Below are positions 36,710-45,234 of a stretch of DNA of 64,000 nt, one piece after another; within the stretch, counting starts at the first letter, position 1; every line of letters begins with the position of its first letter. The stretch is from positions 62,001-126,000 of the forward strand of contig VHIT02000018.1 of the NCBI GenBank assembly GCA_009768925.2, given 5' to 3'. The notes beneath the pieces are model-generated. The model worked only from the letters and a program-made list of their open reading frames with translations. It was not told the DNA's origin and made no database searches. The stretch is from Cryptosporidium bovis (Eukaryota > Apicomplexa > Conoidasida > Eucoccidiorida > Cryptosporidiidae). The position numbers and the translations under genes are program-made.

Positions 36710-37618
36710 TTAATAGCTAACATTCATAGTCCCTTGGGAAACTGCCTGATAGATGAAGCTAATTTCACTTGGGTCAACATCAAACTGGCCAAGTGATGAA
36801 GAATTAGCCTCAATCAGAATTTTTCCGCCAGAACTTGGTATGATAGATACATTTATTGTACTTCCCAAAACAACACTTGGTGGAATGTTACCTTTTCCAA
36901 TGAATGTGCCTTTTGATGTAACATACCATTTATCACTTGTAAATGCAACCTCAAGAACTGGGATTTTGTAGATATTGTTGTATGCCGAGAAAAAGTATGC
37001 AAAGTAATCTTTTGGAACAGTTTCTAGAGTAGGTGATGAAACTTTGATCTCACTTTGAACTCCAGTAGTGAAGGATACAAGGGTAGATGAGGTGCATGAT
37101 TCCCTCGAATAGAATGAGCAGAAATTGCTTTCGTTTGATGAATATTCAATATGTTGGAACGAGGGGTTCTTTCCTTCAGATGTGAGTGATAACATAAACG
37201 GAGCAGCAACCAATAATGGGATTTCCAGCAACTTCTCACCTGCAATGAAAATTCCAATAGATCTATTTAGAGCAACCAAATCGAATGAAATTACAGAGCC
37301 AGTCATGTAACTAGCGTTTTTATACAAACCATATGCTCTAATTGAAGATAATGAACTTTCAATTGAACAGGAACTGACACCAAAACGAATAGTAGCAATG
37401 TTTTGGAATGCTGAGTTTGTAAGCTCAAAGGTAGCTTGTGGTAAAAGCTCCACAGAAACACGAACTGCACTACCTGGTTTCAAACCACCATCAATAAAGG
37501 CAAATTTTCCAGAGTCACAACTTGACTTTGACTTTAGCACGCAAATATTGTTCCCACTCACAAAAGAGATAATAAGGGCCAAGAAAGCAATAAACATAGA
37601 GCTCCTTGCACCGGTCAT
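36710..37618 (-). CDS. Secreted protein made of two tandem repeats
   Basis: This 302-residue protein has a signal peptide (FIAFLALIISFVSG, residues 9-22) and no other span. The mature part looks like two copies of one domain. Each copy begins with two cysteines eight residues apart (C26/C34, and C167/C175). Each continues through a hydrophobic strand run to a similar pattern near its end (GSVISFDLVALNRSIGIF and GSTINVSIIPSSGGKILI). There is no match I recognise. Secreted, cysteine-spaced, strand-rich domains of this kind occur in apicomplexan surface proteins and oocyst or lectin-like proteins, but I do not assign a function. Its promoter shares a 16-base element with the GAPM-like gene at 5 kb. 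Confidence 0.7.
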   Translation of the reverse strand: MTGARSSMFIAFLALIISFVSGNNICVLKSKSSCDSGKFAFIDGGLKPGSAVRVSVELLPQATFELTNSAFQNIATIRFGVSSCSIESSLSSIRAYGLYKNASYMTGSVISFDLVALNRSIGIFIAGEKLLEIPLLVAAPFMLSLTSEGKNPSFQHIEYSSNESNFCSFYSRESCTSSTLVSFTTGVQSEIKVSSPTLETVPKDYFAYFFSAYNNIYKIPVLEVAFTSDKWYVTSKGTFIGKGNIPPSVVLGSTINVSIIPSSGGKILIEANSSSLGQFDVDPSEISFIYQAVSQGTMNVSY

Positions 37619-38050
37619 TGTTACTTGAATTCACTATCTCAATTTAATAAGAGCTCAAATTTCAACTTTAAGGTGCAGTATTTTCCTTGAAATGATTTCG
37701 TTTTTCATTTCAAATCTTTGAAACTGCATGCATAAGTACACGTTTTGTCTTAAGGATGCACCCTTGTTGGCGCTGGACTGCCTTTTAGCGGAATTTCATT
37801 ATTTAGAAAAAAAATTTTCTGCGGAATTTACTCTTTGTATTGACATTTTTTTGTTCCACAAAATATATTTTTCACTACCGGTTTTTTGATGTAGTTTACT
37901 TTTTTTTGTTCTCAAGCATAAATCTTTTCCATTTTTTTCAGTCCGTATATGTCTAGTTTTTTATTTGTTTTTTCTTGTATGCTTTTTAGGAATCTATGGA
38001 CTCGAGGAAGTAACTAATGGCGCCTTTAATCCATTGTTCCTTAGGGTCAA
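37619..38050. promoter_or_regulatory. Divergent promoter region, secreted protein/MFS transporter
   Basis: These 432 bases hold TGCATGCA at 37725-37732 inside the 16-base element CATGCATAAGTACACG (37727-37742). TTGGCGC is at 37767-37773 and AATGGCGCC at 38016-38024, the latter 27 bases before the MFS ATG. No gene is seen. Confidence 0.5.
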
Positions 38051-39883
38051 ATGTCAGTAAGACGAGGAAAGATGCAGGAAAAGCCAAAATGCAATAGATG
38101 GTTGCTTTTGTCGCTCTATTTTGTAATTTCGTTTGGCGCATGTGGATTAGTGGGCTCTTTTACTGCAATTCTGCCTCTTCTTAGGAAGGCTTGCGTATTT
38201 GCAAATTTTTGTAGGTGCGATCCTACGACAGTAGCATATAGAGGCGTTGATTGCCTTAATCCAGAATTAAGAAACGCCATTTTATTTGAACCATTATCGA
38301 AGAACGATGATTGCAACCCCCTAGGGTGTGATGAACAAAATACGCTTCATACTGAAGCTTGGAAAATGGGATTGAGTGTTCCGCTTATAGCTAGCCCAAT
38401 AGCAGGTACCATTTCTGACGTCATTGGCCCTAGAGCACTGGGAACGATCGGTTCTTTGTTTATTTGTTTTGGTTTATCTATTTGGTTATTACTCACAAGT
38501 GCTCTTAAGATTCTTTCAATTGGAAAGTATCTTTTGGGTTTAAGTTGGCTACTTTTAGGTGTAGGAAGAGTTTGTATATCATATAGCATAGTTTCTGTGT
38601 CTTCTCTGTTTAAGATGCAATCACTCGTTATTTCAATATTAGGGGGCCTTATAGACGCAGCTATTGTACTTCCAATGCTGTTTGGATACTTCCAGATAAA
38701 CATAAACGAGAAAATAACTATTGGAGCTTCTAATTATATTGAAAATAGGTCTAATAGAGAGAGATGTTTCATATATATGTATCTAGTTCTCTCTGTTTTT
38801 TCGTTGTTTACTTTATTTTTCACGCTTCCAACTGTAACTTTTGATAAGTTAAAGAAGACTGAAAGGAAGTTAAATTCAACAAAACAATTTATCTTATGTG
38901 AGGATGAAATTATGGAAGGTGGCTTTGTAAAACATGATTTGGATAAAGTTGAGAAGAGTAATTCTCGAGAAAATTTACACTTATCTTGTCCTAAAAAGAA
39001 GCAAAATAGAACTCGCTCTGAAATCACGAATGTTAAAGTCAGAATTTCAAGCTCACCGAATGGACATGAACAAGAATCAACTGCTATCTGTAATTTAAAG
39101 GCTTCTTCAGCAATTATGGGTGGCTACAGCGTAGTTTGTTCTCTTGCAAAATGCAAATATTTATTGAGGTATGATAAAAATAGAAGTCACTCGTCTCCGC
39201 TAAATGCTTCAAATTGTAATAATGATCAACTAAATAATTCCTCAAATGAAATAAGTGTGAGCTCTCTAAGAAGTCAGCTTTTAACTTACGAATACTTTAC
39301 GTTTATGGCATTGTTTATTTTCAATTTTTGGAGATGCTCCGTCTTAGTTTCAAAAAGTGAATATATTGTTTCATCTTCAATTATAAGTTCATTCCCAGAT
39401 ATTGAACTTGATAAGAAACTACCCCAAACAATGAATATATATAATATAGTTATGAGCCTTGGAAGTATTTTTAGTGTTGTTTGGGGTGCAATTGCAACTA
39501 AATATGGTGTTAATTTTATGATTCTCTTAATTACCATACTGGCTTGTTTAATACACAGTCTACTTATACTTAATCCAATACTTCCTTTTTGGTTTATATA
39601 CATATATTTCGGTGCATTTTCTGCATTGAGATCCTTTATTTTTGGTTCTCTTAACTGTTTTATTGGGGATACATTTGGATTTTCGAACTTCGCAAGACTT
39701 GCTGGTATTCAAGCATTCACATGTTTTGTTTTCTTTCAAGCAATGAATCGTTTGACTTCAAGATATTTTGATTCAATTAACCTGACGATTATTAATGTAT
39801 ACTTGCTTATTCCTAGCATGTTGCTTATATTAGTTCCAATAATCTTATTTTTTTTTAAAAAAAAAAGAAAAGTGGTAAATTAG
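38051..39883 (+). CDS. MFS transporter, possibly SLC43/ApiAT-type
   Basis: This 610-residue polytopic protein has roughly twelve spans in two halves split by a polar loop of about 150 residues. The first extracellular loop is cysteine-rich (FCRCDPT, CNPLGC). A conserved MFS-type segment ISDVIGPRALGTIGS follows the first spans and matches the motif A position (D..GPR) between spans 2 and 3. The D..GPR box is also seen in SLC43 and the apicomplexan ApiAT amino acid transporters. The C-terminal half repeats the pattern (WGAIATKYGVNFM). Substrate is not known; amino acid or nutrient uptake is the usual role. It is intact and starts at the first ATG of the frame. Confidence 0.72.
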   Translation: MSVRRGKMQEKPKCNRWLLLSLYFVISFGACGLVGSFTAILPLLRKACVFANFCRCDPTTVAYRGVDCLNPELRNAILFEPLSKNDDCNPLGCDEQNTLHTEAWKMGLSVPLIASPIAGTISDVIGPRALGTIGSLFICFGLSIWLLLTSALKILSIGKYLLGLSWLLLGVGRVCISYSIVSVSSLFKMQSLVISILGGLIDAAIVLPMLFGYFQININEKITIGASNYIENRSNRERCFIYMYLVLSVFSLFTLFFTLPTVTFDKLKKTERKLNSTKQFILCEDEIMEGGFVKHDLDKVEKSNSRENLHLSCPKKKQNRTRSEITNVKVRISSSPNGHEQESTAICNLKASSAIMGGYSVVCSLAKCKYLLRYDKNRSHSSPLNASNCNNDQLNNSSNEISVSSLRSQLLTYEYFTFMALFIFNFWRCSVLVSKSEYIVSSSIISSFPDIELDKKLPQTMNIYNIVMSLGSIFSVVWGAIATKYGVNFMILLITILACLIHSLLILNPILPFWFIYIYFGAFSALRSFIFGSLNCFIGDTFGFSNFARLAGIQAFTCFVFFQAMNRLTSRYFDSINLTIINVYLLIPSMLLILVPIILFFFKKKRKVVN

Positions 39884-40373
39884 TAAAGTCGAAAGGTATA
39901 ATTGATTTTAAAAATCAGTATATCAGGTTAAGTTATGTACTAATTATTTGGGAATATTTAGGTTTATATCATCAAAAAAATGGTGACATGGTCTTTCAAA
40001 TATAGATTTTTAGTATTAATACTCTCATTTCTTTAATAGAAAAATGTTTTGTATTTGTAAGAATTATAATTTAAGTTAGCCATTTTGTTAAACATGCTTT
40101 ATACCACTTCATATTAACAGTTATTTTAATTGATATTACTTTTTTCCTCTATTTTTTGATTTATTTATTAATATTCTATTAGATATACTGTTTAAAAATA
40201 AGTTTATCGAGAAAAATATTCAAGGCAGGTTATAACTCCATATTGTGAAATATAAGTAGCGAGTTTAGTAACAGATTTTAATTTTAAATCAAAAAATTCC
40301 ATCAACTATGTATAATTATTTTTCCTATATATACGTTTCAGAATGTCTAATCAAAGTGTGTAAAAGCCCTTAA
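39884..40373. other. Convergent intergenic region
   Basis: These 490 very AT-rich bases lie between two 3' ends. I see no open frame, tRNA or repeat of note. Confidence 0.3.
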
Positions 40374-41348
40374 CTAATACAGAATAAGTGTTTCGTCAAG
40401 TAGGTTCATAGCAATGAATATTGAATTTATAATCATTTGACCAAAATAGATACTCCAATTAACATTTGAAAGAATATCTTTTACTTTAACATCGCCCCTA
40501 CAAAGCCCATTGTGTGAATTTGCTTGGCACCTTTGTACAGTGGAAATTAAATTTAGTGGTGAAAGTAATGAACTCGAAAGATTATTGATCCCGACTTTAA
40601 GATGTTTTTTGTTGTTTAATTTCACAGATTTCGTTGAAGATTTGTCTTGTAAACTCTTATTTTTAAGAAACTTTGATGATAAATAATTATATAGCAGGTT
40701 TCTTATTATATCATCAGCTATTTTATTCAAGATATGAGCTGTGAATCCATTCCAAAGCGAATAAATTCCTTGGTCTGATTTTGTTGAAATTTTAAGAAGT
40801 GAGTAAATTCCGACTACAGAGTCCTGAATTAGAGGGAGGTCATCATCTAGATCCAAATTATAACTCTTAGAATCAAAAATAACTTGTTGAACTGCTATTG
40901 TAAGAATGGGGTAGGTTATTGCTTCGGAAAAATATTTATTGCAATATTTGATGTAAGTAGATTTTGATAATTCCAAGTTATTTTTCAAATATCTTTTCTC
41001 CGTTTTTAGTAGTATGTTCGGTAACAATTTATTTAGATATGAATGAGCCATCATAGGAATATATCCTCTATAAAGCCCGAAATATCCTTCTTCATGATAT
41101 ACATACTTTAGTGAGTTAAACAAAATCCAAATATTACCGAAATTAAATAAACTTCTTATTTGCTTAATGGGTGTGCTACTAACGTCTTTCGAGTTTTCCC
41201 TAAGACTTTGATTATTATATGGCAGGCACATTGATTTGAGCTGAATTGTATAAATTGGGTAGACCAATATTAAGTGTGGACTATTTACGATTCCATGTAG
41301 CCTTAATAGTTGCCACTGTTCGTATAATTTGTCTTTAGTGTAATTCAT
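40374..41348 (-). CDS. Divergent mitochondrial carrier-like protein (MTCH2-type)
   Basis: This 324-residue protein starts at the first ATG; a longer frame to 41381 has no ATG. It shows carrier-like segments with weak threefold periodicity: PHLILVYPIYTIQLK, EEGYFGLYRGYIPMMAH, ITYPILTIAVQQVI, QGIYSLWNGFTAHIL and a third hydrophobic end. The signature P-x-(D/E)-x-x-(K/R) is absent or degenerate, as in MTCH1/MTCH2, which act as outer-membrane insertases for tail-anchored proteins. If targeted to the reduced mitosome it would sit in its outer membrane. The call is by pattern and could equally be a degenerate inner-membrane carrier. The gene is convergent with the MFS transporter and divergent from Vps33. 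Confidence 0.6.
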   Translation of the reverse strand: MNYTKDKLYEQWQLLRLHGIVNSPHLILVYPIYTIQLKSMCLPYNNQSLRENSKDVSSTPIKQIRSLFNFGNIWILFNSLKYVYHEEGYFGLYRGYIPMMAHSYLNKLLPNILLKTEKRYLKNNLELSKSTYIKYCNKYFSEAITYPILTIAVQQVIFDSKSYNLDLDDDLPLIQDSVVGIYSLLKISTKSDQGIYSLWNGFTAHILNKIADDIIRNLLYNYLSSKFLKNKSLQDKSSTKSVKLNNKKHLKVGINNLSSSLLSPLNLISTVQRCQANSHNGLCRGDVKVKDILSNVNWSIYFGQMIINSIFIAMNLLDETLILY

Positions 41349-41559
41349 TTTTTTGTTAGAAGCTCTGAAGTATAGAAACAAAAAATTAATAGCAATAAAT
41401 AAAACTAATGCTTAATCACAACGAAAAATAAGGACCTTATACTATCAACTTGAGCTATTCTTGTTTTTTGGGGTAGGTAATATACTCAATTATGCCAAGG
41501 AACAAATGCACCCTTTATATAGCGCGTAAGGTATGAATGCAAGCCATTTTTAATAATAA

Positions 41560-43665
41560 ATGGACTTGATTAGATTGGATTGCAGAAAGAAATTATTAAA
41601 CTTCTTGGAACACGTAACGAATAACGATGATGAAAGAAACCTGCCACCACAGATATTCATAGAGACATCTATCTCTTCTCTTTTGAGTTTAGTTACCGAT
41701 ATTGCTGATTACAATAACTACGGTTTCCAGAGACTACAGCCATTAATTACATCGGAAGACCTGGTTGAAAGAATAGAGTCTATAATACATGATTTTGATA
41801 TTGGTAAAAATTTCAGTACAAAGACTAGTATACCTGAATTTAACTCTAATTGCGTATATATTTGTCATCCCACATTTAAATCTGCATGTACTATTGTGAA
41901 TCATATAGAATGTTTCATAAATTCAGTCAAGAGCCAATCAATTAAAGCAAAGATAAAGTTTAATCATTATATTGGGTTTGTCCCATTATACACAAGGGGA
42001 ATTTTGCGACTTTTAAACCAAAAATTATCTTCATTAGAAATATTTCCAGAGTGCTACTCTATTAACTTATTTTGGGTTCCATTGGATGAAAATGCTCTTT
42101 CAATGGAGCTTAAAAATACATTTATTGATTTTCACGTGTACAAAGAAGAATCATCACTACAATTAGTTGCAAAGTCTTTATATTGGCTTTTAAAATCTTC
42201 AAATTCAACTTGCGTACCAATGTTTGCCGTTGGTTCTGCTGCAGTAAATGTACTAGAACACCTGTTAATGTCAATAAAGGAAAATAAAAATATAGTAGAT
42301 GGGCTTAAACCGTTTGATTGGAATAGTTTGAACGAAATAAACGTAGAGGATGGTATTGATTTAAGTAATTTGAAACTATCATTTTGTGATTCTTCCGAAT
42401 TCACTCAAAGATATCTGCAGGAGCCAGATAAATGTGAGAGTTTTCAAAGTCTTAGGGGTGATTATGATTTTCCTATTAGCTTCGAAAAGGTTATAATTAT
42501 CGATAGAAGGTGTGATATGGTTACTCCTTTTGTAACCCCATTTTCATATCATGCATTATTAGATTTCTTATTTGGTGCTCAAAAAACTTATGTTGATATT
42601 CCTTCGGATAAGATTCCACCAGATACATCGGAAGAAACACCTTATTGGAGGTTATCATTGTTTGGTGATCCATTGTTTTCAACATTAAAGGATTTAAAAT
42701 TGAAAGACGTTGGGATATATCTTCACAAAAAGGCTCATGAGTTACAAACGTTGTATCAAGAAAAAGAAAAATTAAAAGATATATCTGCAATTGGTGATTT
42801 TGTAAGAAAATTAAAGGGAAAACAATACGAGCAAGGAACAATTGCGAAACATGTTAATATTGCAACATTTTTGAACGAGTATTTCACGAAAAATCACCAA
42901 ACTTTAAACAGACTACAATTGGAAGACTCTATTATGTCAGAATCACCACAGTTTGTATCAAGTGTAGTTAGGGAAATTAGCACTAAGTTTACAGAAGTAA
43001 TATCCCTTAAAAATTATGAAGAATCATCTTTTGATGAGTTGTTTGATCAGGAAGGAATAGAAATAGAAGAAGTTTATAGAATACTGTGCCTTTCGTGTGT
43101 TGTTCAAAACGGATTTAAAAACAAAAGGTTTTTTGAACAGTTGAAAAAACATATTGTCTCTGTATTTGGTTTTCAGGAAATGTACAGATTAAACATATTA
43201 GACAGAGTTGGACTTTTGGATCTGAATTTGAACAGCAAATCCAACTGGCAAATAATAAAGAGGTCCTTAAATCTATTCATTGATGAAAAGTCAGAAAATG
43301 ACGTTAGTAGTGTTCACAGCGGTTATGCACCTATAAGTACAAGACTAGTTGAGTTGCTAGATAGAGAGTCAAATTTGTCCGAAGATTTAAAAAATGGCGG
43401 ACTTAAGGAGGTGTTAAATAATATTTGGGGTCCAACTGTTGAATTAATACCATCACAATCTAACATAAATAATGGGAATTCGTTATTGGTTGTTTTTGTA
43501 GGTGGTGTGACTTTGGGGGAAATAACTACCCTCAAAAAACTTCAAAGCATATTGAATAAGGACATTTACATTGCAACAACAGAGGTTATAAACCATAAAT
43601 TATTCTTTGAATCCTGTGAGAAGCCGAGTAATTTTTCGTATAAAACTAATAAAATTAAAGTTTGA
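41560..43665 (+). CDS. VPS33: Vps33, SM-family vesicle fusion protein
   Basis: This 701-residue protein is a Sec1/Munc18 (SM) member of the Vps33 branch. It acts in HOPS/CORVET tethering and SNARE assembly at late endosome and vacuole-type organelles. Typical segments are IIIDRRCDMVTPFVTPFSYHALLDFLFG near 310 (compare LDRxVDxLTPLxTxLTYEGLIDEI), an acidic N-terminal domain, and LLVVFVGGVTLGEITTLKKL near 650 (compare VFFxGGxTxAEIxAL). Size fits Vps33 (about 600-700 residues). The gene is a single exon starting 212 bases upstream of the divergent carrier-like gene. The guanylyltransferase follows on the same strand. Confidence 0.87.
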   Translation: MDLIRLDCRKKLLNFLEHVTNNDDERNLPPQIFIETSISSLLSLVTDIADYNNYGFQRLQPLITSEDLVERIESIIHDFDIGKNFSTKTSIPEFNSNCVYICHPTFKSACTIVNHIECFINSVKSQSIKAKIKFNHYIGFVPLYTRGILRLLNQKLSSLEIFPECYSINLFWVPLDENALSMELKNTFIDFHVYKEESSLQLVAKSLYWLLKSSNSTCVPMFAVGSAAVNVLEHLLMSIKENKNIVDGLKPFDWNSLNEINVEDGIDLSNLKLSFCDSSEFTQRYLQEPDKCESFQSLRGDYDFPISFEKVIIIDRRCDMVTPFVTPFSYHALLDFLFGAQKTYVDIPSDKIPPDTSEETPYWRLSLFGDPLFSTLKDLKLKDVGIYLHKKAHELQTLYQEKEKLKDISAIGDFVRKLKGKQYEQGTIAKHVNIATFLNEYFTKNHQTLNRLQLEDSIMSESPQFVSSVVREISTKFTEVISLKNYEESSFDELFDQEGIEIEEVYRILCLSCVVQNGFKNKRFFEQLKKHIVSVFGFQEMYRLNILDRVGLLDLNLNSKSNWQIIKRSLNLFIDEKSENDVSSVHSGYAPISTRLVELLDRESNLSEDLKNGGLKEVLNNIWGPTVELIPSQSNINNGNSLLVVFVGGVTLGEITTLKKLQSILNKDIYIATTEVINHKLFFESCEKPSNFSYKTNKIKV

Positions 43666-43776
43666 AGGTATTGCTAATTATTAACAACTCGGACCCGCTT
43701 AAAGAGAAAACATTTATATTTAGTGTTCATTATTTGTTAGTCTATTGCAATTTTATTCTATATAGAATAAAATCAG

Positions 43777-45189
43777 ATGGATACTGCACTTAGCATTGAT
43801 GTTCCTGGAATAGTTTTGAATGACGGTATGTTTTTTTTCTTAGTAAATACTTTTATTGCTTACAATATTAAAATTATTTTAGATAACAATAAAAATGATA
43901 TATTGAAAAAGGTCAGATCTTTATGTGGGTGGTATCAAGATTCTTTTCCGGGTTCACAGCCTGTTTCATTAAATAGGCAAAAGCTAGAATCTTGTATTGG
44001 TAGAAACCTCTATGTTGCCTGCGAAAAAACAGATGGAATAAGATTGCTTCTTTATGCAGCAAGCAAACGTGTGTTCTTAATAGATAGGAATCAACAAGTG
44101 AACATGATAATGATGACACTACCAAGCTCGTATTGGGATACAGTTTTTGATGTGAAGTCAAAAAGAATTAATGCTGAAAACTGTGAATTTCAAAAAGAAA
44201 AGAGTGATGAAATAAATGAATTACTCAACCTTGATCCGAGAAATGAGGACCACACACAATTTTTTCAACAAAACACATTGTTAGACGGGGAGCTTGTTAA
44301 AGATCTTGTAGAAATTGGTAACGAAAAGAAATATGTTCTCAGATATTTAATATATGATTGTATCTCAATTGAAAGAGATGATACGATCAAAACTCTTCCA
44401 TTGTTAGAAAGGTTGAAATATGGATACAACAAAGTGATATCACCAAAGACTAAGTATGATAATAACAGAAGAAAGTTGTTATGTGACGAAATTCCGCCTT
44501 TTGAGATATTTTTGAAGGATTTTTTTGAGGTAGACGAGGTTCCTGCAATATTAAGTTTCTCAAAGAGGCTCCCCCATCCAAGTGATGGAATTATTTTTAC
44601 TCCAGTAACTCTACCTTATATTCCGGGAACATGTACAAAGTTACTTAAATGGAAGCCTCCTCACTTAAATACAGCAGACTTCGCTGCAGCATTTCATTCT
44701 GAGAAAGAATCTTGTGAATCTAAAATATACTTGGAATTATTAGTATCAATACGTGGTGTTAGGGCAAGTGTTGATTGTTTTTGCGTTCCAACTGGTGAGA
44801 TGTTTGAGAAACTTGTTGAACAATACAGGTCATACCGAATTTCTGGTCAAATTATTGAATGTTACTATGATGAAAATGCTGTTTATTCTAAACCAAGAAA
44901 GGCTAATGATGGAACCATATTATGGAACCAACCACCTATAACAATGCATGGAGGATGGATTGTAGAGAGAGTGAGAACCGATAAGAACTCCCCAAATGAT
45001 ATAAGAACAGTAAATAAGGTATTTGAATCTATAAGAGATGGGATAGATAGTGAACTTCTGATAAAAACTATCAACCTGTACAAAAGAAGTGGGAAAAAAT
45101 TTGTCTTAAATTACTGCAATGTACCTGATCACGTTAGAAATTCAAGAGAAAAGTATGACGGTGAGAAGAAACAAAAGTTGGATAAATAG
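43777..45189 (+). CDS. mRNA guanylyltransferase (capping enzyme), two exons
   Basis: This gene encodes the enzyme that caps mRNA with GMP. The nucleotidyltransferase motifs are in order: KTDGIR with the active-site Lys (motif I), LLDGELV (III), HPSDGIIFTP (IIIa/IV) and LLKWKPP (V). GTATGT at 43826 and TTTTAG ending 43882 bound a 57-base intron that is a multiple of three and has no stop. Exons are 43777-43825 and 43883-45189, giving 451 residues. The unspliced frame would encode a 19-residue hydrophobic insert unlike the protein around it, which supports splicing. It is a single-domain enzyme of the yeast Ceg1 kind with no triphosphatase domain. Confidence 0.88.
   Translation: MDTALSIDVPGIVLNDGMFFFLVNTFIAYNIKIILDNNKNDILKKVRSLCGWYQDSFPGSQPVSLNRQKLESCIGRNLYVACEKTDGIRLLLYAASKRVFLIDRNQQVNMIMMTLPSSYWDTVFDVKSKRINAENCEFQKEKSDEINELLNLDPRNEDHTQFFQQNTLLDGELVKDLVEIGNEKKYVLRYLIYDCISIERDDTIKTLPLLERLKYGYNKVISPKTKYDNNRRKLLCDEIPPFEIFLKDFFEVDEVPAILSFSKRLPHPSDGIIFTPVTLPYIPGTCTKLLKWKPPHLNTADFAAAFHSEKESCESKIYLELLVSIRGVRASVDCFCVPTGEMFEKLVEQYRSYRISGQIIECYYDENAVYSKPRKANDGTILWNQPPITMHGGWIVERVRTDKNSPNDIRTVNKVFESIRDGIDSELLIKTINLYKRSGKKFVLNYCNVPDHVRNSREKYDGEKKQKLDK
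43826..43882 (+). other. In-frame 57-base intron in the capping enzyme gene
   Basis: The intron begins GTATGT and ends ATTTTAG and is T-rich inside. It starts after the first base of a codon and ends so that G + AT restores an Asp codon. Because length is divisible by three and no stop occurs, it is hidden in a long open frame. Confidence 0.75.
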
Positions 45190-45234
45190 ACGTATAAATT
45201 TTTTTCTGCGTCAAGATACAAAGCTATAGTAAAA

